This document shows, piece after piece, positions 22,700 through 34,872 of a stretch of 64,000 bases of DNA (positions are counted from its first letter, which is position 1; each line of letters opens with the position of its first letter). The DNA comes from Cycas panzhihuaensis (Eukaryota; Cycadophyta), in NCBI GenBank assembly GCA_023213395.1, contig CM041465.1, forward strand, positions 45,453,741 through 45,517,740, in the 5' to 3' direction. Both the position numbers and the translations under genes were made by a program. A model generated the notes under the pieces. The model was given only the letters and a program-made list of their open reading frames with translations, did not search any database and was not told the origin of the DNA.

Positions 22700-23390
22700 G
22701 CACAATTCCCCATTTTCAATGGCCATAACTATTCACTATGGTATGATACTCTACACACTTACTTTATTGAACGTAATCTTTTGAAGTATTTACAACATGA
22801 ATATGACCTTAGCCTTAAAGAAAATTTTAGGAAAGATAATGAAGTGTTAGGTTTATTATTTTGCACTATGACTGATGATGTCTTTTCATTGGTTTCTGAA
22901 TTTACAACATCTAAGTCTGTTTGGGATTTATTGATTTCCATTTATGGGGAGATATCCCATTGTATTTGATGAGACTTTTGATGAGCATGTGAGACAGGTG
23001 ACAGAACAGGTAGATCATAACGGCAACATCAATGAAGATTCAGATCAAATGCAGGACCACCTTGTTGCACTGATTTGATCCTCCATTTGAGGGGAGCATC
23101 ATGAAGACGAATCTTATGACATAACGAAGAATGAACACGGTGATATGACAACCGCTCAAAGCATAAAGAGTACAAAAGTTCAAGTCCAAATTACGCTTAT
23201 TCATCTACTTTTGCATCAAGTTTCATCTACCTATAGTCTTCCTACATCATTCTATAATAAAGAGATATATGTGACTATAAGGGTGAGAAGCATTGACAAA
23301 GATCAAGATTGGAATTTTAAAGTTTTTTCAAGTACCGTTCCACAAGTTCAAGGAAAAGATACAAGTGTTCGTCTTGACATTAAGGGGAGA
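22700..23390 (+). pseudogene. Gag-derived ORF of element H
   Basis: Starts in a copia-type gag N-terminus (HNYSLWYDTLHTYF in one frame). It continues with HEYDLSLKENFRKDNEVLG and KSVWDLLIS, then shifts frame near 22944. The acidic part (FDEHVRQVTEQVDHNGNINE) follows, then a region with two TGA codons (23076 and 23088), then DESYDITK and a C-terminal part ending near the polypurine tract with VRSIDKDQ. Element G shows the same order without these shifts, so the breaks in H are small indels of recent date or sequencing errors. There is no zinc knuckle, protease or pol. Role: presumably particle or RNA binding, inferred from gag ancestry alone. Confidence 0.7.
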
Positions 23391-23391
23391 A
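23382..23391 (+). promoter_or_regulatory. Polypurine tract of element H
   Basis: AAGGGGAGAA directly before the 3' LTR. Confidence 0.88.
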
Positions 23392-23819
23392 TGTTGGGTG
23401 TAATGTCATCACTCAACTCCCTCTTACCTACCGATTGTGCACCTCAATTTAGACATGTGATGCTCAACATGTCCGTAAGTTAAGGTAAGTTGAGTTAGTT
23501 TCATTTGAGTTAAGTTAGTATTATTTTATTATTAATTTGAATTGGGGTTGAGGAGTTTCCTCCTCCCCAAACTATAAATGTTAAGGGTGTACAACCACGG
23601 TGTCTTTAGACACCACCTACTTTTGAGGAAGATTTGGAATACTCATTCTACTACAATGGATTGAACATCAAGGCTCTCATGGTTTTATGCTATTGTAATG
23701 GTGATACACTGATGTATTTGATGCAATACTGGTACAGAGCTTAGTTTGGCTCATAGTTTACAAGCATATTTTCCTTCATTTTGGTATCAAAGCATTGTGG
23801 CTCCATATTTTTTCCATCA
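23392..23819 (+). repeat. 3' LTR of element H
   Basis: Near-identical to 18609-19045. Differences are mainly 1-2 base losses relative to the 5' LTR: at two CCAGG sites, one CAGGGG site, two C-runs and one G-run. Two small substitution clusters also occur, near 23597 and 23729. Confidence 0.92.
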
Positions 23820-24778
23820 TTTACCATTGGAATATATAAATAGTGTTAGAATAATAATTTAAAAGGAAAAGAGATAGAAAGAGTCCATTTCTAAAGCTTC
23901 TCTAAAGATATTTCACCACACTCTAGTCTTAGGATAAGGAATTCAAATTCACTTAAAGAAAGACAAGTTACCCTTATGATTAAACTATTATTTTTATGCT
24001 TTATCACTATATTTATAAGTATGGAAGGATAATTAATACCAAAATTTCTTTGTTTTTCATTTAAATAAAGCTATTTTTTTAAAATAAAATTGTACTGGAT
24101 TATTATAAGAAACTTAGGATTGAAAAAGACATAAGACATATGGAGTTCGTAAAGACCTATTATAGTCATATGATTGATGATAGACTTGAACAACCCTACA
24201 TTTAGATATAAATGAAGAGTATAATGTGTATGAGGGCCTAAAACCTTCATACCCCTTAAACTACTAAAATTAGATGGAAGTTTTATCAAGAACAATCAAA
24301 TGAAGGCCTTTTGGCTCAACTAATTTTGTATGGACTTGCTCACAATGAAGGACATATATTTGATATGATAGAACCATACAATAATAATTACACCCAATAG
24401 AAACCATCTTTCCATTTCAAAAAATCATTTGAATGTACGAATAAATAGATTTTAAGAATAATAATCTTTAAAATATGATATCTTATGAATGCTTTAGTTA
24501 TCATAATTTAGTATTACATTTAATGGATTATAACATAAATGAATAAGCTAATAGACTTATAACCATATTTTAGTAAGAAGATTTAATAAGGAAATAATGA
24601 AATTTTAATAAGTATAGTGAATGATTATCTTTCATACATGTATTTGTTAATGAGTGAGCATGTTAAAGATGGGATACACATGAATTTAAGAAAGCTACTA
24701 TTGTGTAAATAGTATTTAAAACATCTAATATTATTAAATATCCCTTAGTAAGACTAACATTTTAAGGATGATTATAAT
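23820..24778. other. Stretch without recognisable gene
   Basis: AT-rich spacer between elements H and B; no family motif in any frame. Confidence 0.5.
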
Positions 24779-25242
24779 TGACAGGGGAGAAGTTTACCTG
24801 GTTTCAAACTAGGTTCGAGACTCATCAACACCCATAAAAAACAATCACTAAATAATCAAGCAAAAAGCACATAAATTCATCACAATGCTCCAATATCAAA
24901 TTTCTTATATTAACTCATGAATTTAAAGTATAAGACACAATAAAAGATTATATGAAAATCCTCACATAAAGAATAAAAGAGGCTATTACAAAATACATTA
25001 AGAATATTAAACATAAGATCATGCAAGGTGATAGTTGGCACCTTGCATGATTAAACAAACTTATAAAAATTATATATCGAGGATAAATCAACCTCCATAT
25101 ACTAAGGTTCACAACATTAAGTTGTGACTAAGCCTATTTATGATAAAGAAGCCCTCGATACAAACTATATACAAATGTTACATTAATATAATGAAATTGA
25201 TCTTTGATAAATTAATAAAGTCTATCATTAATTCTTTTATCA
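24779..25242 (-). repeat. 3' LTR of element B
   Basis: Begins TGACAGGGGAG and ends TTTATCA on the + strand; aligns with 31471-31918 (GACTCATCAACACCCA, GTTCACAACATTAAGTTGTG). Confidence 0.88.
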
Positions 25243-25252
25243 CCCTCCCTTA
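25243..25252 (-). promoter_or_regulatory. Polypurine tract of element B
   Basis: The minus strand reads TAAGGGAGGG next to the LTR start TGATAAAAG. Confidence 0.8.
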
Positions 25253-28200
25253 ATGATGAGTTCATTAAATTTGACACTAAGGCCAAGCTAAAACCTTTCA
25301 AATTTGTTGCAAGAGAGTGATTTTATGAAGATATCCATAATTTGATCTTTGATAGGCTTATAGATCAAATCTATCTCACCATCTTGTATATGTTTCCCAA
25401 TGAAGTGATGGTAAACCTTGATGTTTTTTATTCTAGTATGGAATATAATATTCTTGGTCAAATTAAAAACATTTTGATTATTATAAAACAATGATGTAGC
25501 TTATGTTTGACCAATTCCAAGTTTTTCAAGAATCTTCCTAAGCTAGATATCCTTAGTAGTTGCACTAATGCTGACTTTACACTCAGCTTCAATTAAATAT
25601 AGAGTGATATTAGGCTACTTTTTGTAGCACCATGGTACTGAATTAGAACCTAGGTTAAAATGGTAGCTTGAGGTTGATCTATCTCTTTACATCTATCAAT
25701 AAAGGTTGATCTATCTCTTTACACCTATCAATAAAGGATTTTCCACATGATAGTAATCACATCCAATCTAAATAGTACCCCAAAGATATTTTAGAATACT
25801 TATTACTTCTTTCTAATATGAAATCTTAGGTTGTATCATAAACCTAGAATAGATACCAATAGCATAGGTAGTACTAGGTCAAGTATAGGTGAGGTAAATT
25901 AATTTCTTTATAAATTGCCTATACAATGTAGGGTCTATAGGTTTTTTACACTCATCAATGTCTAATTTGAAACCTATCTCCCTAGGAGTTAACAATGGTT
26001 TATATTTATACATCTTAAATTTTTGAAGAATTTCCTTTGCATATTTTGACTATAAAAGGAAAATATGGCCTGACTCTTACTAGACTTTCATACCAAGAAA
26101 ATAATGGAGCAACTTGAGGTTAGTCATCTCAAAGCTACTATTAAGTTCTCCTTGGAGATGTGTAATACACTCTATGTCATTACTAATTATCAATAAATCA
26201 TCAATATAAAGTATAACTAAAGTGATCAATCCATTATGGATTTTGATATATAGATTTTCATTTGAAGACGAGTGAATGAGTCTACGCTTCTAAAAATATT
26301 CATTAATCTTTATATACTAAGTGCGAGGTGATTGCTTAAGGCTATATAATGCCTTTTTAAGTTTGCAGACTAGGTGTTCTTTTCCATGAACAACAAAGTT
26401 AAGAGGATAATTTATGTAAATTTTCTCTTGTAAGTCACCATTTAGAAAGGTGCTTTTAACATCCATCTGGTAAATAGGCTACTTGAATTGAGTTGTACGT
26501 GCCAAAATATGTATGATAGTGGTGATGTTAGCAACTAGTACAAATGTGTCATCATAATCAATACCTTTGACCTATCTAAAACCTTTAGTAACCAAACAAA
26601 TTTTATATCATTGAATAGAGTCATCTATATAAAATTTTATTTTATAAATCCATCTACAATCAATAGGTTGCTTTCCTTCAAATAGCTCAACAAGTTTCCA
26701 AGCATTATTTTATAGGATAAAATCCATTTCTTTAGTCATTATTACTTTCCATTTTAGATTTGCAATAACTTCCTCAAAAGTAGAGGGTTTAAAAGCTGAC
26801 AACACTTCTACCATTAAGGCAAAGTTAATGGATGACATGTATTTTAATTATCTCTTTATTTATTTTGGTGGTGAAGGAGTAGAAAAGATCGTTTGTATGT
26901 ACTATTTAAGTAACCACTTAGAAGTAGCCTCATCTTGAATATCCTTTGAAAGACTGATAGGAGTAGATGTAGATTTAGAGGCAGATGATGCAGACAATGA
27001 ACTAGGAGTATATATAGATGTAACAGGCATGTGTTCTACAAGAATATTTTATAAAGCAGGAGGAGTAATAGATGCTTTATTTGACTAATCATCAAAAAAT
27101 AAAATTTGTATGATATCCAAATCCTAGTTCTCTTATGAGAATATGACATCCTAAGATGTATGCATTCACTTGGTGGTGGGATCATATAATTTATACACTT
27201 TATAGCTAAGTTGATAACCAATAAAGATATATTTCTTACTCTTATCATCTAAATTTTTCCTCTATTCTTTCTATATGAGCATGTATATTATATAACCAAA
27301 AGTACACAAATATGAGACCATAGGTTTTTGAACTGATTAAACTTTTTCAAGAGTAATATTCAATAATGCCTTGGTTAGTCTTTTATTTGTGAGATATATT
27401 ACTATATGAAGGGCTTCAACCTAGAACTGAAGTCTCAAATTTTTGGTAGTAAACATGTCTTTAGCTTTACTAATCAAGATCCAATTCATTCACCTAATAA
27501 CTCCATTTTGCTAAAGAGTATATGGGATAGAAAAATGTTATTTGATGTCATTATCCTTATAGAATTGGTGAACTCATTTGATATGTATGCACTTCCATTA
27601 TCATAATAAAGGGTTTTTAGTGGCATTATAGATTCAATTTTAGTGCCATGCTTAAACTCTTTAAATTTTTCAAAGGCTTTTGATATCTACTTCAAGAAAT
27701 ATACCAATATTTTTCTAGTGTTGTCGTTAATAAATGTGATAAAAAAGTGATAGCCTCTAAAGGATGCCTCAGATATGAGCCTATAGATGTTTAAATGTAC
27801 TAGGATAAAAAAGGCTCCTTAACACACCACACTCTTCCATCTAAACTAAAAAGAGCCTAATGATATTTTCCTCTAATATAAGCCTCACAAATATATTTAG
27901 TTTGCTTTATGTTTGGTATGGCATGCACCATATTTAATTTATAAAATAGATGAAGGCTATTTATATTCAAGTGACCTAGGCATTGATGCCATAATTGGTC
28001 TTTTAGAATTCTTGGAGAAACATATATATTTGAGGCAAATTAATCATTAGAATATAATGTTGAATCAAAATGATGGGAAGTTGAAGTTAAACTACTATAA
28101 GAATTAAATTTATATGGGTGGATCAATGGTCTGGTTATAATATCAAGCTTACAAAGTCCCTAATCTTTGTATCCTTAGGTAATTAGGTTGATATTCAGAT

Positions 28201-28520
28201 CTATAATAAGGAATTTTCTAAGATAGCTAAACAAAACATCAAAGTTTTATTTCTTTATCTAGATAACTAAAAGTAAGTTATGTGTCATACCAAGTATATA
28301 GAAAACATTGTTGAGGTGATGTGGAGTATCAAAAATTTTTAATGAGATAGGGACATTACCAATATTGGTAATCTCTAAAATGCCATCATCTCCAAAAATG
28401 ATAAATTAATCCTTAATTGCTCTTATATTAGTGAGGAGTTCTTCTAAACCAGTCATATATTGTGAGGCACCTAAATTGATCAACCAAGAAATTTTAAAAT
28501 GATGAGTTGATAAAGTAGAA
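25253..28520 (-). pseudogene. Copia protease-integrase-RT-RNase H relic of element B
   Basis: Read on the minus strand. Protease lies near 28500-28440: WLINLGASQYMTG, where the catalytic Asp of the usual DSGA motif is Asn. Integrase follows, with an IPYTL, stop, QNGVI motif near 27530-27495 (the E of DDE lies next to a stop). RT runs at about 26860-26000 with YIDD at 26197-26208 in an ILYIDDLLII context. RNase H ends at about 25260 with DIFIKSLSCNKFERF, the copia C-terminal signature. The frame has many stops and some shifts, so no product is expected. Family order is protease, integrase, RT, RNase H, which defines copia. Confidence 0.88.
25672..25735. repeat. 32-bp tandem duplication inside element B
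   Basis: Two units starting GGTTGATCTATCTCTTTACA with one C/T difference. It lies in the RNase H part of pol and would add residues without regard to the domain, so it arose after the element died. Confidence 0.9.
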
Positions 28521-28554
28521 AAGAAAAGATTTTGAGAGTCAGCCATATAGCCTC

Positions 28555-29582
28555 CTTAATTATATCTCTAATTATGATTCTAATTTTATTGGTTCCTCTA
28601 AGGAGCATTTTGATTTTATCTCCTTAATCCTTGGTAACTTAGCCAATTCTATCTCTATGGTGCCTAATAATTTCTATGTTTATAATTTTGATTACCTCAT
28701 ATAACAGGGTAATTCTAAAATTGTTGTTGCTAAAGGTCAACTCTCTTTTCTTATAGCCAGGTGCTATATATCTAGGTTTGTCACAATGGTAACAAATAAC
28801 CTAAGGATTATAAGATGGTTAAGGCTAATGTGGTTGATATCGCTATTGATTACACTATTGGTTTAAATTCAATAAACCAAATTGATGTGTCAACTATGGA
28901 TATTATGGTCTTCCTCTATATTAGGTTGTAAATGCTAGTGTGGAAGAGGAAGTACCTAAATTCCCTAAATAATTAAAATACATTCTTCCTAAAGTAATAG
29001 ACCCTCAAATATATTAAAATCAATGGTAGTAAGTTGATTTATGCATAATAAATTATATATGAGAGAGTTATAACTAGGTGGTAAAACATTAACAACGTAA
29101 GATACAAGGTCATTGTCCTCTAGAAACTAACCCATCATTGTCAACTAGTTCTTAATCACCTTGATTTAGGACAAATAAGCTACTATAGATCCTTCAAATA
29201 GAATGGAGTAAAGATAAGATTTGAGCATCACTACCATGGTATTGTCCTTCCTCTCATAGAGTGAACAAATGATGTTCTAAGCATTTGTAGAGGTAGGGAC
29301 AAGTTTAATATTATGGTCCATATTTTCCTCAAAGAATATATGTAAAAAAGAAAGGTTAACTTTGTCAAACTCTTAAAAGGAAACTATAGCATCAGGATTA
29401 GGAGGAATAAGGTTATCAAGATCATTAGAATTTTTAGTGAGAACTGTCTTAAGAATTTTTTAAGAAACATAAAGCTAAAGTTTGTTAATTATCAAAATGT
29501 TCTTGACTTGTTTCTTCCAAGCCAAGAAATTATCACTGTAAAATAGTTTAATGGTATTAGCTATAATTATCTGAAGTGCCAT
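28555..29582 (-). pseudogene. Copia gag relic of element B
   Basis: The minus-strand ATG at 29582-29580 opens a gag N-terminus with SDNFLAWKKQVKNI, typical of copia gag (a conserved Trp-Lys in the first 40 residues). The zinc knuckle at about 28800-28755 reads CYHCDKPRYIAPGY. The first two Cys of CX2CX4HX4C are kept, while the His and the last Cys have both become Tyr, each explained by one transition. The relic is about 1 kb, close to the usual size of a copia gag. Stops are scattered. Confidence 0.8.
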
Positions 29583-31456
29583 GATGTATAATATGTATCC
29601 TATCTACCTAGAAACATAATCTAATCTAGGATCTATGTCTCAATGTCTCCACTCTTAAACAACCCCTAGTAGTTAAGATAATTCTATCTCATGGTATACT
29701 TTCTCACAAGTGGTAGCTCAAGGACCTAATATACTCAAAGGTGCACAAGTACTATATAAGACTTGGTTGTACCTTCAATACTATTGACCTATCTATATCA
29801 GATTTATGGCCTAAATAATAGATCTCTATCTAAGGAAACACTTACAACTAAGGTGGTCATCCCTTTCAAGTCTATCTTGGTCTCCAAACTCTAAGGTTTT
29901 AGATATAAACACCTCGACCTACCACTAATTACATTTAATAGTTAATAGGCTTCTCTAATATCCAAAGAATTTAAGAAAGACCACTAGCATGTATAGAGTG
30001 GTAACTTCAGGGGTCCTAACCATTTCCCTTGCAAGGTTGGTAATTAGGTGGTTTAGCTAGGTATTTAGCTTTTTAATATTTTTGATTAATTTTAAAATAT
30101 TTTGTGATTAATAGATTCAATTTTATGTTTTAAGTAGAAAAATAGAAAAAGGCCTTTAAAAAACTAAAATACTACCTAAAATAGATTAAAAATATATCTT
30201 AAAAAGATAAAAAATAATAAAAAATGTAACTTTAGGTTATGGACCTTTATCAAATAAGGAATATTCTATGAATGTACTAATCTAAATAACCTAAAGTTTT
30301 TAAGCTTTATAAAAAAATAAATTAAGCAGTGAGAATTTAAAAAAATGGCACCATAATTTAGATACTAGAGGTCAGATCTCTTTGTAGAGGCAATGAAATC
30401 TCATTCAATCTTCTCCATTATAAAGATGACTCTACCAAGGTCAAAATAAATGGCTATATGATATGGTCTTACTAGTCCAACAATATGCAAGAATCATATG
30501 AAGCTAACAATAGTGTCCAAATCCTCAGATTAAAGTAGATCAATTAAATTGAAGTAAAAATTCTCTATTTACCTCTCTATTTTAGTCTTGAATCTTCTTT
30601 GAGTTGCCTCTGGATCTTTTACACCCTACTAAATGCCTATCTCATTAACATCTAAGAAGTATGATACAAAAAACAAATGTTTTTTATGCAGACATCAAGA
30701 TGAAAATAATATATAACTAGATGTCAAGAAGATACCACTATGTAGGTATGATAACACTAAAATAGAGGCCATGAAGGGAATCTATCATGCAAATGAGACT
30801 ATTTGAGAATTATAAAGATGCCACAATAGAAATATTTTAGGCTAATGTAAATGCCAATACAAAGATTATCATGATCAGGGCCAATTGGGTGGATCAGAGA
30901 GATCAAATGACGTGATAAAGGAAAAATAGATCTCCCATATAGCTACATTAAGATGACAAAGATAGCAAAGATTTGCACTATGGATCAAATACAACCATAA
31001 AGGAAAAAACCATGTAGAGATAATAGTCACAAAAAATGAGAACCACCACTAAATAAAGCAGAGTCATCATGCACACTGTCCCAAGATCCAAAGAGGAGGA
31101 TAAAAAATTCACACCAAGAATGCAACCATGGAGGCATAAGATTGAGAGGTGTGGATATAATGGAGGTTGTCATTTTATTTAACAGCTATAGTATAACCTA
31201 AATACATACATTAATAAATAATACATGAAAACCATAATATTTTAATATGCATGATCAATTAATAGCTTTCAAAAAGTAGACATATTTTCTTACTTATCTA
31301 TAAGGCAACATACCAGACTAGAAAAGCATTAAGATACAATCACAAGATTTACTTGCTTGATAGTTGAAATTACAAATAGTGTTATTGCATATTAAATGGT
31401 AATTATTGCCATAATAGAGGCTATAAAGACTGACTTGAATGCTAGTTGAATACATA
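29583..31456 (-). other. Long leader of element B
   Basis: About 1.87 kb without coding signal between primer site and gag. The part at 29640-30060 has counterparts in element E (57360-57860), for example TAACTT.A.GGGTCCTAAC.ATT, showing it belongs to the family. 30360-31160 is purine-rich and was not matched. Confidence 0.6.
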
Positions 31457-31468
31457 GCTCTGATACCA
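31457..31468 (-). promoter_or_regulatory. tRNA-Met primer binding site of element B
   Basis: The minus strand reads TGGTATCAGAGC, a perfect 12-base match, two bases from the LTR. Confidence 0.9.
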
Positions 31469-31470
31469 AG

Positions 31471-31918
31471 AGAGAGGGGAGAAGTCTCCTTCATTTTAAC
31501 TTAGGTTTGAGACTCATCAACACCCACAAAAAATAATCATTGAATAATCAAATACAAAACACATGAATTCATCATAATGCTCCAATATCAAATTGTGTGT
31601 ATTAGCTCATGAATTCTAAGTATAAGACATAATAAAAGATTACATGAAAAAGTATCGCATAAAGAACAAAAGAGGTTGTTACAAAATACATTGAGAATAT
31701 TAAATGTAAGATCATGCAAGGTGACAGTTGGCATCTTTTATGATTAAACCAATTGAGGGCAAATCAACCCCCACGCACCTAGGTTCACAACATTAAGTTG
31801 TGACTAAACCCATTTATGATAAAGAAGCCCTCAATACAAACTTTATACAAATGATACATTAATATAAAACAATTGATCTTTGATGAATTAATGAAGTCTA
31901 TCATTAATTCTTCTATCA
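31471..31918 (-). repeat. 5' LTR of element B
   Basis: Pairs with 24779-25242; ends CTTCTATCA on the + strand. The first bases (AG instead of TG) are altered. Confidence 0.88.
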
Positions 31919-32200
31919 GTAATTTTAGAGGAAACACATGCAAATGTTAAATGATAATGATTCATAACTTAATGAGTTTTAATACATATGAAGAAATAAA
32001 AGACAATCCATGTATATATTTAATGCATGAGTTAAAAAAAAATTTATAATTTTAGTATTGTCATATATGATAGATTGAGAATTACTTTGCTATGAATATG
32101 TTTAGTAGGCCTAATGAAAAATGGATTAATAGTATTAATTATATACATGCAATAAGAAGGAGACATAGATTATACATATAGTTCTTTGAATTCTTCATAG
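31919..32200. other. Spacer right of element B
   Basis: AT-rich; continues the sequence interrupted by B. Nothing recognised. Confidence 0.5.
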
Positions 32201-33530
32201 AAGTATGTAAGTAGGGCAGTATTATACTTGACATCCTTTAGATACATAATAATGCATTTAATGAAAGTCATGGTATATAAAAAAGTAAATATAAATATTA
32301 TTGTTTATGTTATCCATGATTAAAGGTTTCATAAATGCACTTACAAATTTCATGGAAAGAAAAGAGAATTTATAGTATGCATGCTAAAGGTATATGGTTG
32401 ATCTATTATGATGCATATTTTTATGCAAATAGATAAGTTGCAAGTTTACTAATTCTCTCATCTTTATTTTAATTACAATCTATGTATGCCACAATATAAT
32501 CTAAATTACATTTTGATGAATATGGTGTGAATAATATGGTGAAACCCCTAAACATTAGATTAGACTTATTACTCATTATTTTCACTTGCATGGAAAGGAT
32601 GGATAATATTCCCTCTAGTAGGAATTATAGAGAAAGACTAGATTAGCTACAAGTATTTTCCATTTAGCACATGTTACTTTAAGAAGGCCTGATAAGAGGG
32701 AGTACTAGACCCAAAATTAAGTTTGTTATACCTTCTCACAAATATCTACTTGAAGAATACCTCTTAATGAGGTAGTGAAAAGATAGTTTATGAATACAAG
32801 GTTGCTTATGGCCTCATATATAGGATTGAGGATACCATAATTATAGTTATTTCTATGATTTAAAGAGCCATAATAAAGGAATAGAAAGAGAATTATCATT
32901 TTGTGGAATAACTAGGAAATAAGATGTGGTTTTCCTCTTATATGATGATATCAATGAGGAAGGCTTCTTAAAGTGGTTTCTAACACCACCATGATGGGTT
33001 AGGTTATGTGCATCATGAGGAGTGTATTTGCATGTTCGCTAGAATGAATCTTATGAATAAATATATCTTTAAGACTAAGACCTCAAACATCTTATATAAT
33101 TAGTCTACCATAATTAATTACTAAAAATGTTCCCCCTCAATAAGGGAGTGATTACCTATTTAAGTGGGGAGCTATCCAATATATATAAAAGAAGGAAGTG
33201 GCTTACCATAAAGCAATAGTTAGTAGTAGCACCTTATTTCTAAAAATGAGTATGAGGCATAATTCATATAATTAGTATATGAGAACTCCACCATGGAGAT
33301 GAGAATTATAGAGAATGGATGTGCATAAAATGGTTCTATCATGGGTCTAGAAGTAATGCATATAAGAATATTTTATGGTGGGTTATGGAACCAAATGACT
33401 TCTCAATTTTTACTTACTAACAAGTTGTACCTTCTCTTCTTGAATTGTTTAACAATTATCATTACCATTGTTATTATTATGACTCTTAATCATATTGGAG
33501 AATTTGGGAACTATAATAGACTCTTAGTGA
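32201..33530. repeat. Unidentified dispersed repeat, copy 2 (uninterrupted)
   Basis: Counterpart of 5885-6325 joined to 12466-13320. Near 32620-32660 it shows the site that element G occupies in copy 1. A frame at 33341-33559 is not conserved in copy 1, so it is not called as a gene. Confidence 0.75.
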
Positions 33531-34872
33531 TATTACCACTAATCCATAATGTTATTTAAAGTTATTTCATCATTATTATAATGATTGTTGAGATACTATG
33601 CCAATGTTAATATGACCTAAGGTTGAGTTGATAACCTAGATCCAAAAACCAATATTCTTGGGTTCTTTTCATGTCTCTTAGATCGAGGAAAAAATTTTCA
33701 AAGAGAGTTCCAACTAGTTGTGTAGTGAATACAAGATAATAGGATAACTTTTAATAATAAAAATTAGATATTGTTATTTCCATGTATTTTTATTAACTCT
33801 ATTTAATGTGTGTAGCCAGAAAATTACTTTGGATGGGAAAAAGTAAATCCTAGTCTATTTTAATTATTAATTTTTTTTCCCTATTCACTATTGTGTATTT
33901 TTTTGTTGTCATTTAAAAATTTACATAGGTGTAATTTTATAATGAATATGGATTCATTACATAGGTTAAAATCTAGAAATTTGTAAGTTCTTAACATCGA
34001 TAAATTACACACATTATTAAGTATAAAGTGGTTTCTTGTTAATTACATTAAAATTCAAAGTAACATGAAAATAAAGTAGGGTGTATCAATAAAAGGCTAG
34101 TATTCTCCATAATGTCTAGAAATTATGTAACAATTATGCATGTTTCATCTAATTAGTAATCCTACAAATATAAATAGACTATCCTCGCTGACAAAAAAAT
34201 AAAACCATAACATTTAACCTCCATAAATCTTGCACATCTAGGCATTTGTATGCATGTTACCTCCTAAATCCATTTGATCTCCATAATACCTATACATCTA
34301 TATGCATGCTTATATTCATTCTTGAAGCCAAGTAATTATAAATAAAAACAAGAAATAAGGAAAGGAAACCTCCAATGCCATTATGTTTAACATCACCACT
34401 GAATATTACTCTATAGGTGTTGCTCACATGCAAGAGAAAAAATGAATACTCATCAACCTTAAGGTTTAACTTCTATATATATTAATGTGTTTATCCATTT
34501 CAAACTCTCATTCATATACAAGCCTACAAACTATATTTAAATACAATGATAAATATGTATTATAATGATCAAACTCACCATTTGGATTCTTGTTGCTTGT
34601 ATGTAAGAGAAAGGGTAAAACCCCTACAATAAAATTATTAGTCATTTAATTTTACACATCAATTCAACTATCTAATGGAGGTAACTCCTTGAAGACTTAG
34701 TAGTTAGATGCCATTTATGATCAATAAGCCTATAATAGTGATGGGCCTCTAAAAGGGTCTTGTTTCCCATCCATTTTGTATCTAATTATATTTTACTTTT
34801 GATGTGAATAACCTCATATTAGTATGAAATACCTTAGATCAAATGTAATTATGGCATAATGGTTGGGCATGA
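33531..34872. other. Stretch without recognisable gene
   Basis: AT-rich, no coding or element signature recognised before the gypsy LTR. Confidence 0.5.

Larger units (their letters stand above)
18609..23819 (+). mobile_element. Element H: young non-autonomous LTR retrotransposon with GC-rich cassette
   Basis: A 5.2-kb element with 437-bp and 428-bp LTRs that differ, by eye, at about half a dozen short indels and a similar number of substitutions. It is by far the least diverged LTR pair in the window. Order: 5' LTR, primer site at 19048, long AT-rich leader, CpG-dense cassette (20575-21430), (AAT)12, conserved non-coding block, gag-derived ORF (22700-23390), polypurine tract, 3' LTR. No pol is present. 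Same family as element G but with a different cassette. The 5-base flanks (CTATT left, TTTAC right) do not match, which is odd for so young a copy. It could resemble TR-GAG or LARD-type elements known from plants, but the cassette fits neither definition. Confidence 0.88.
24779..31918 (-). mobile_element. Element B: full-length Ty1/copia retrotransposon, decayed
   Basis: A 7.1-kb minus-strand element: LTRs at 24779-25242 and 31471-31918, polypurine tract at 25243, pol 25253-28520, gag 28555-29582, a very long leader (29583-31456) and a primer site at 31457. The flanking pentamers ATAAT and GTAAT differ by one transition and are probably the target duplication. The gag start, the leader words and the gag type match element E, so B and E are one family. 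LTRs differ by roughly one base in seven, so the insertion is old. Confidence 0.9.

Noticed and set aside
33341-33559. 72-residue frame in the dispersed repeat as a conserved ORF
   Set aside because: The paralogous copy (around 13170-13310) does not keep this frame open.
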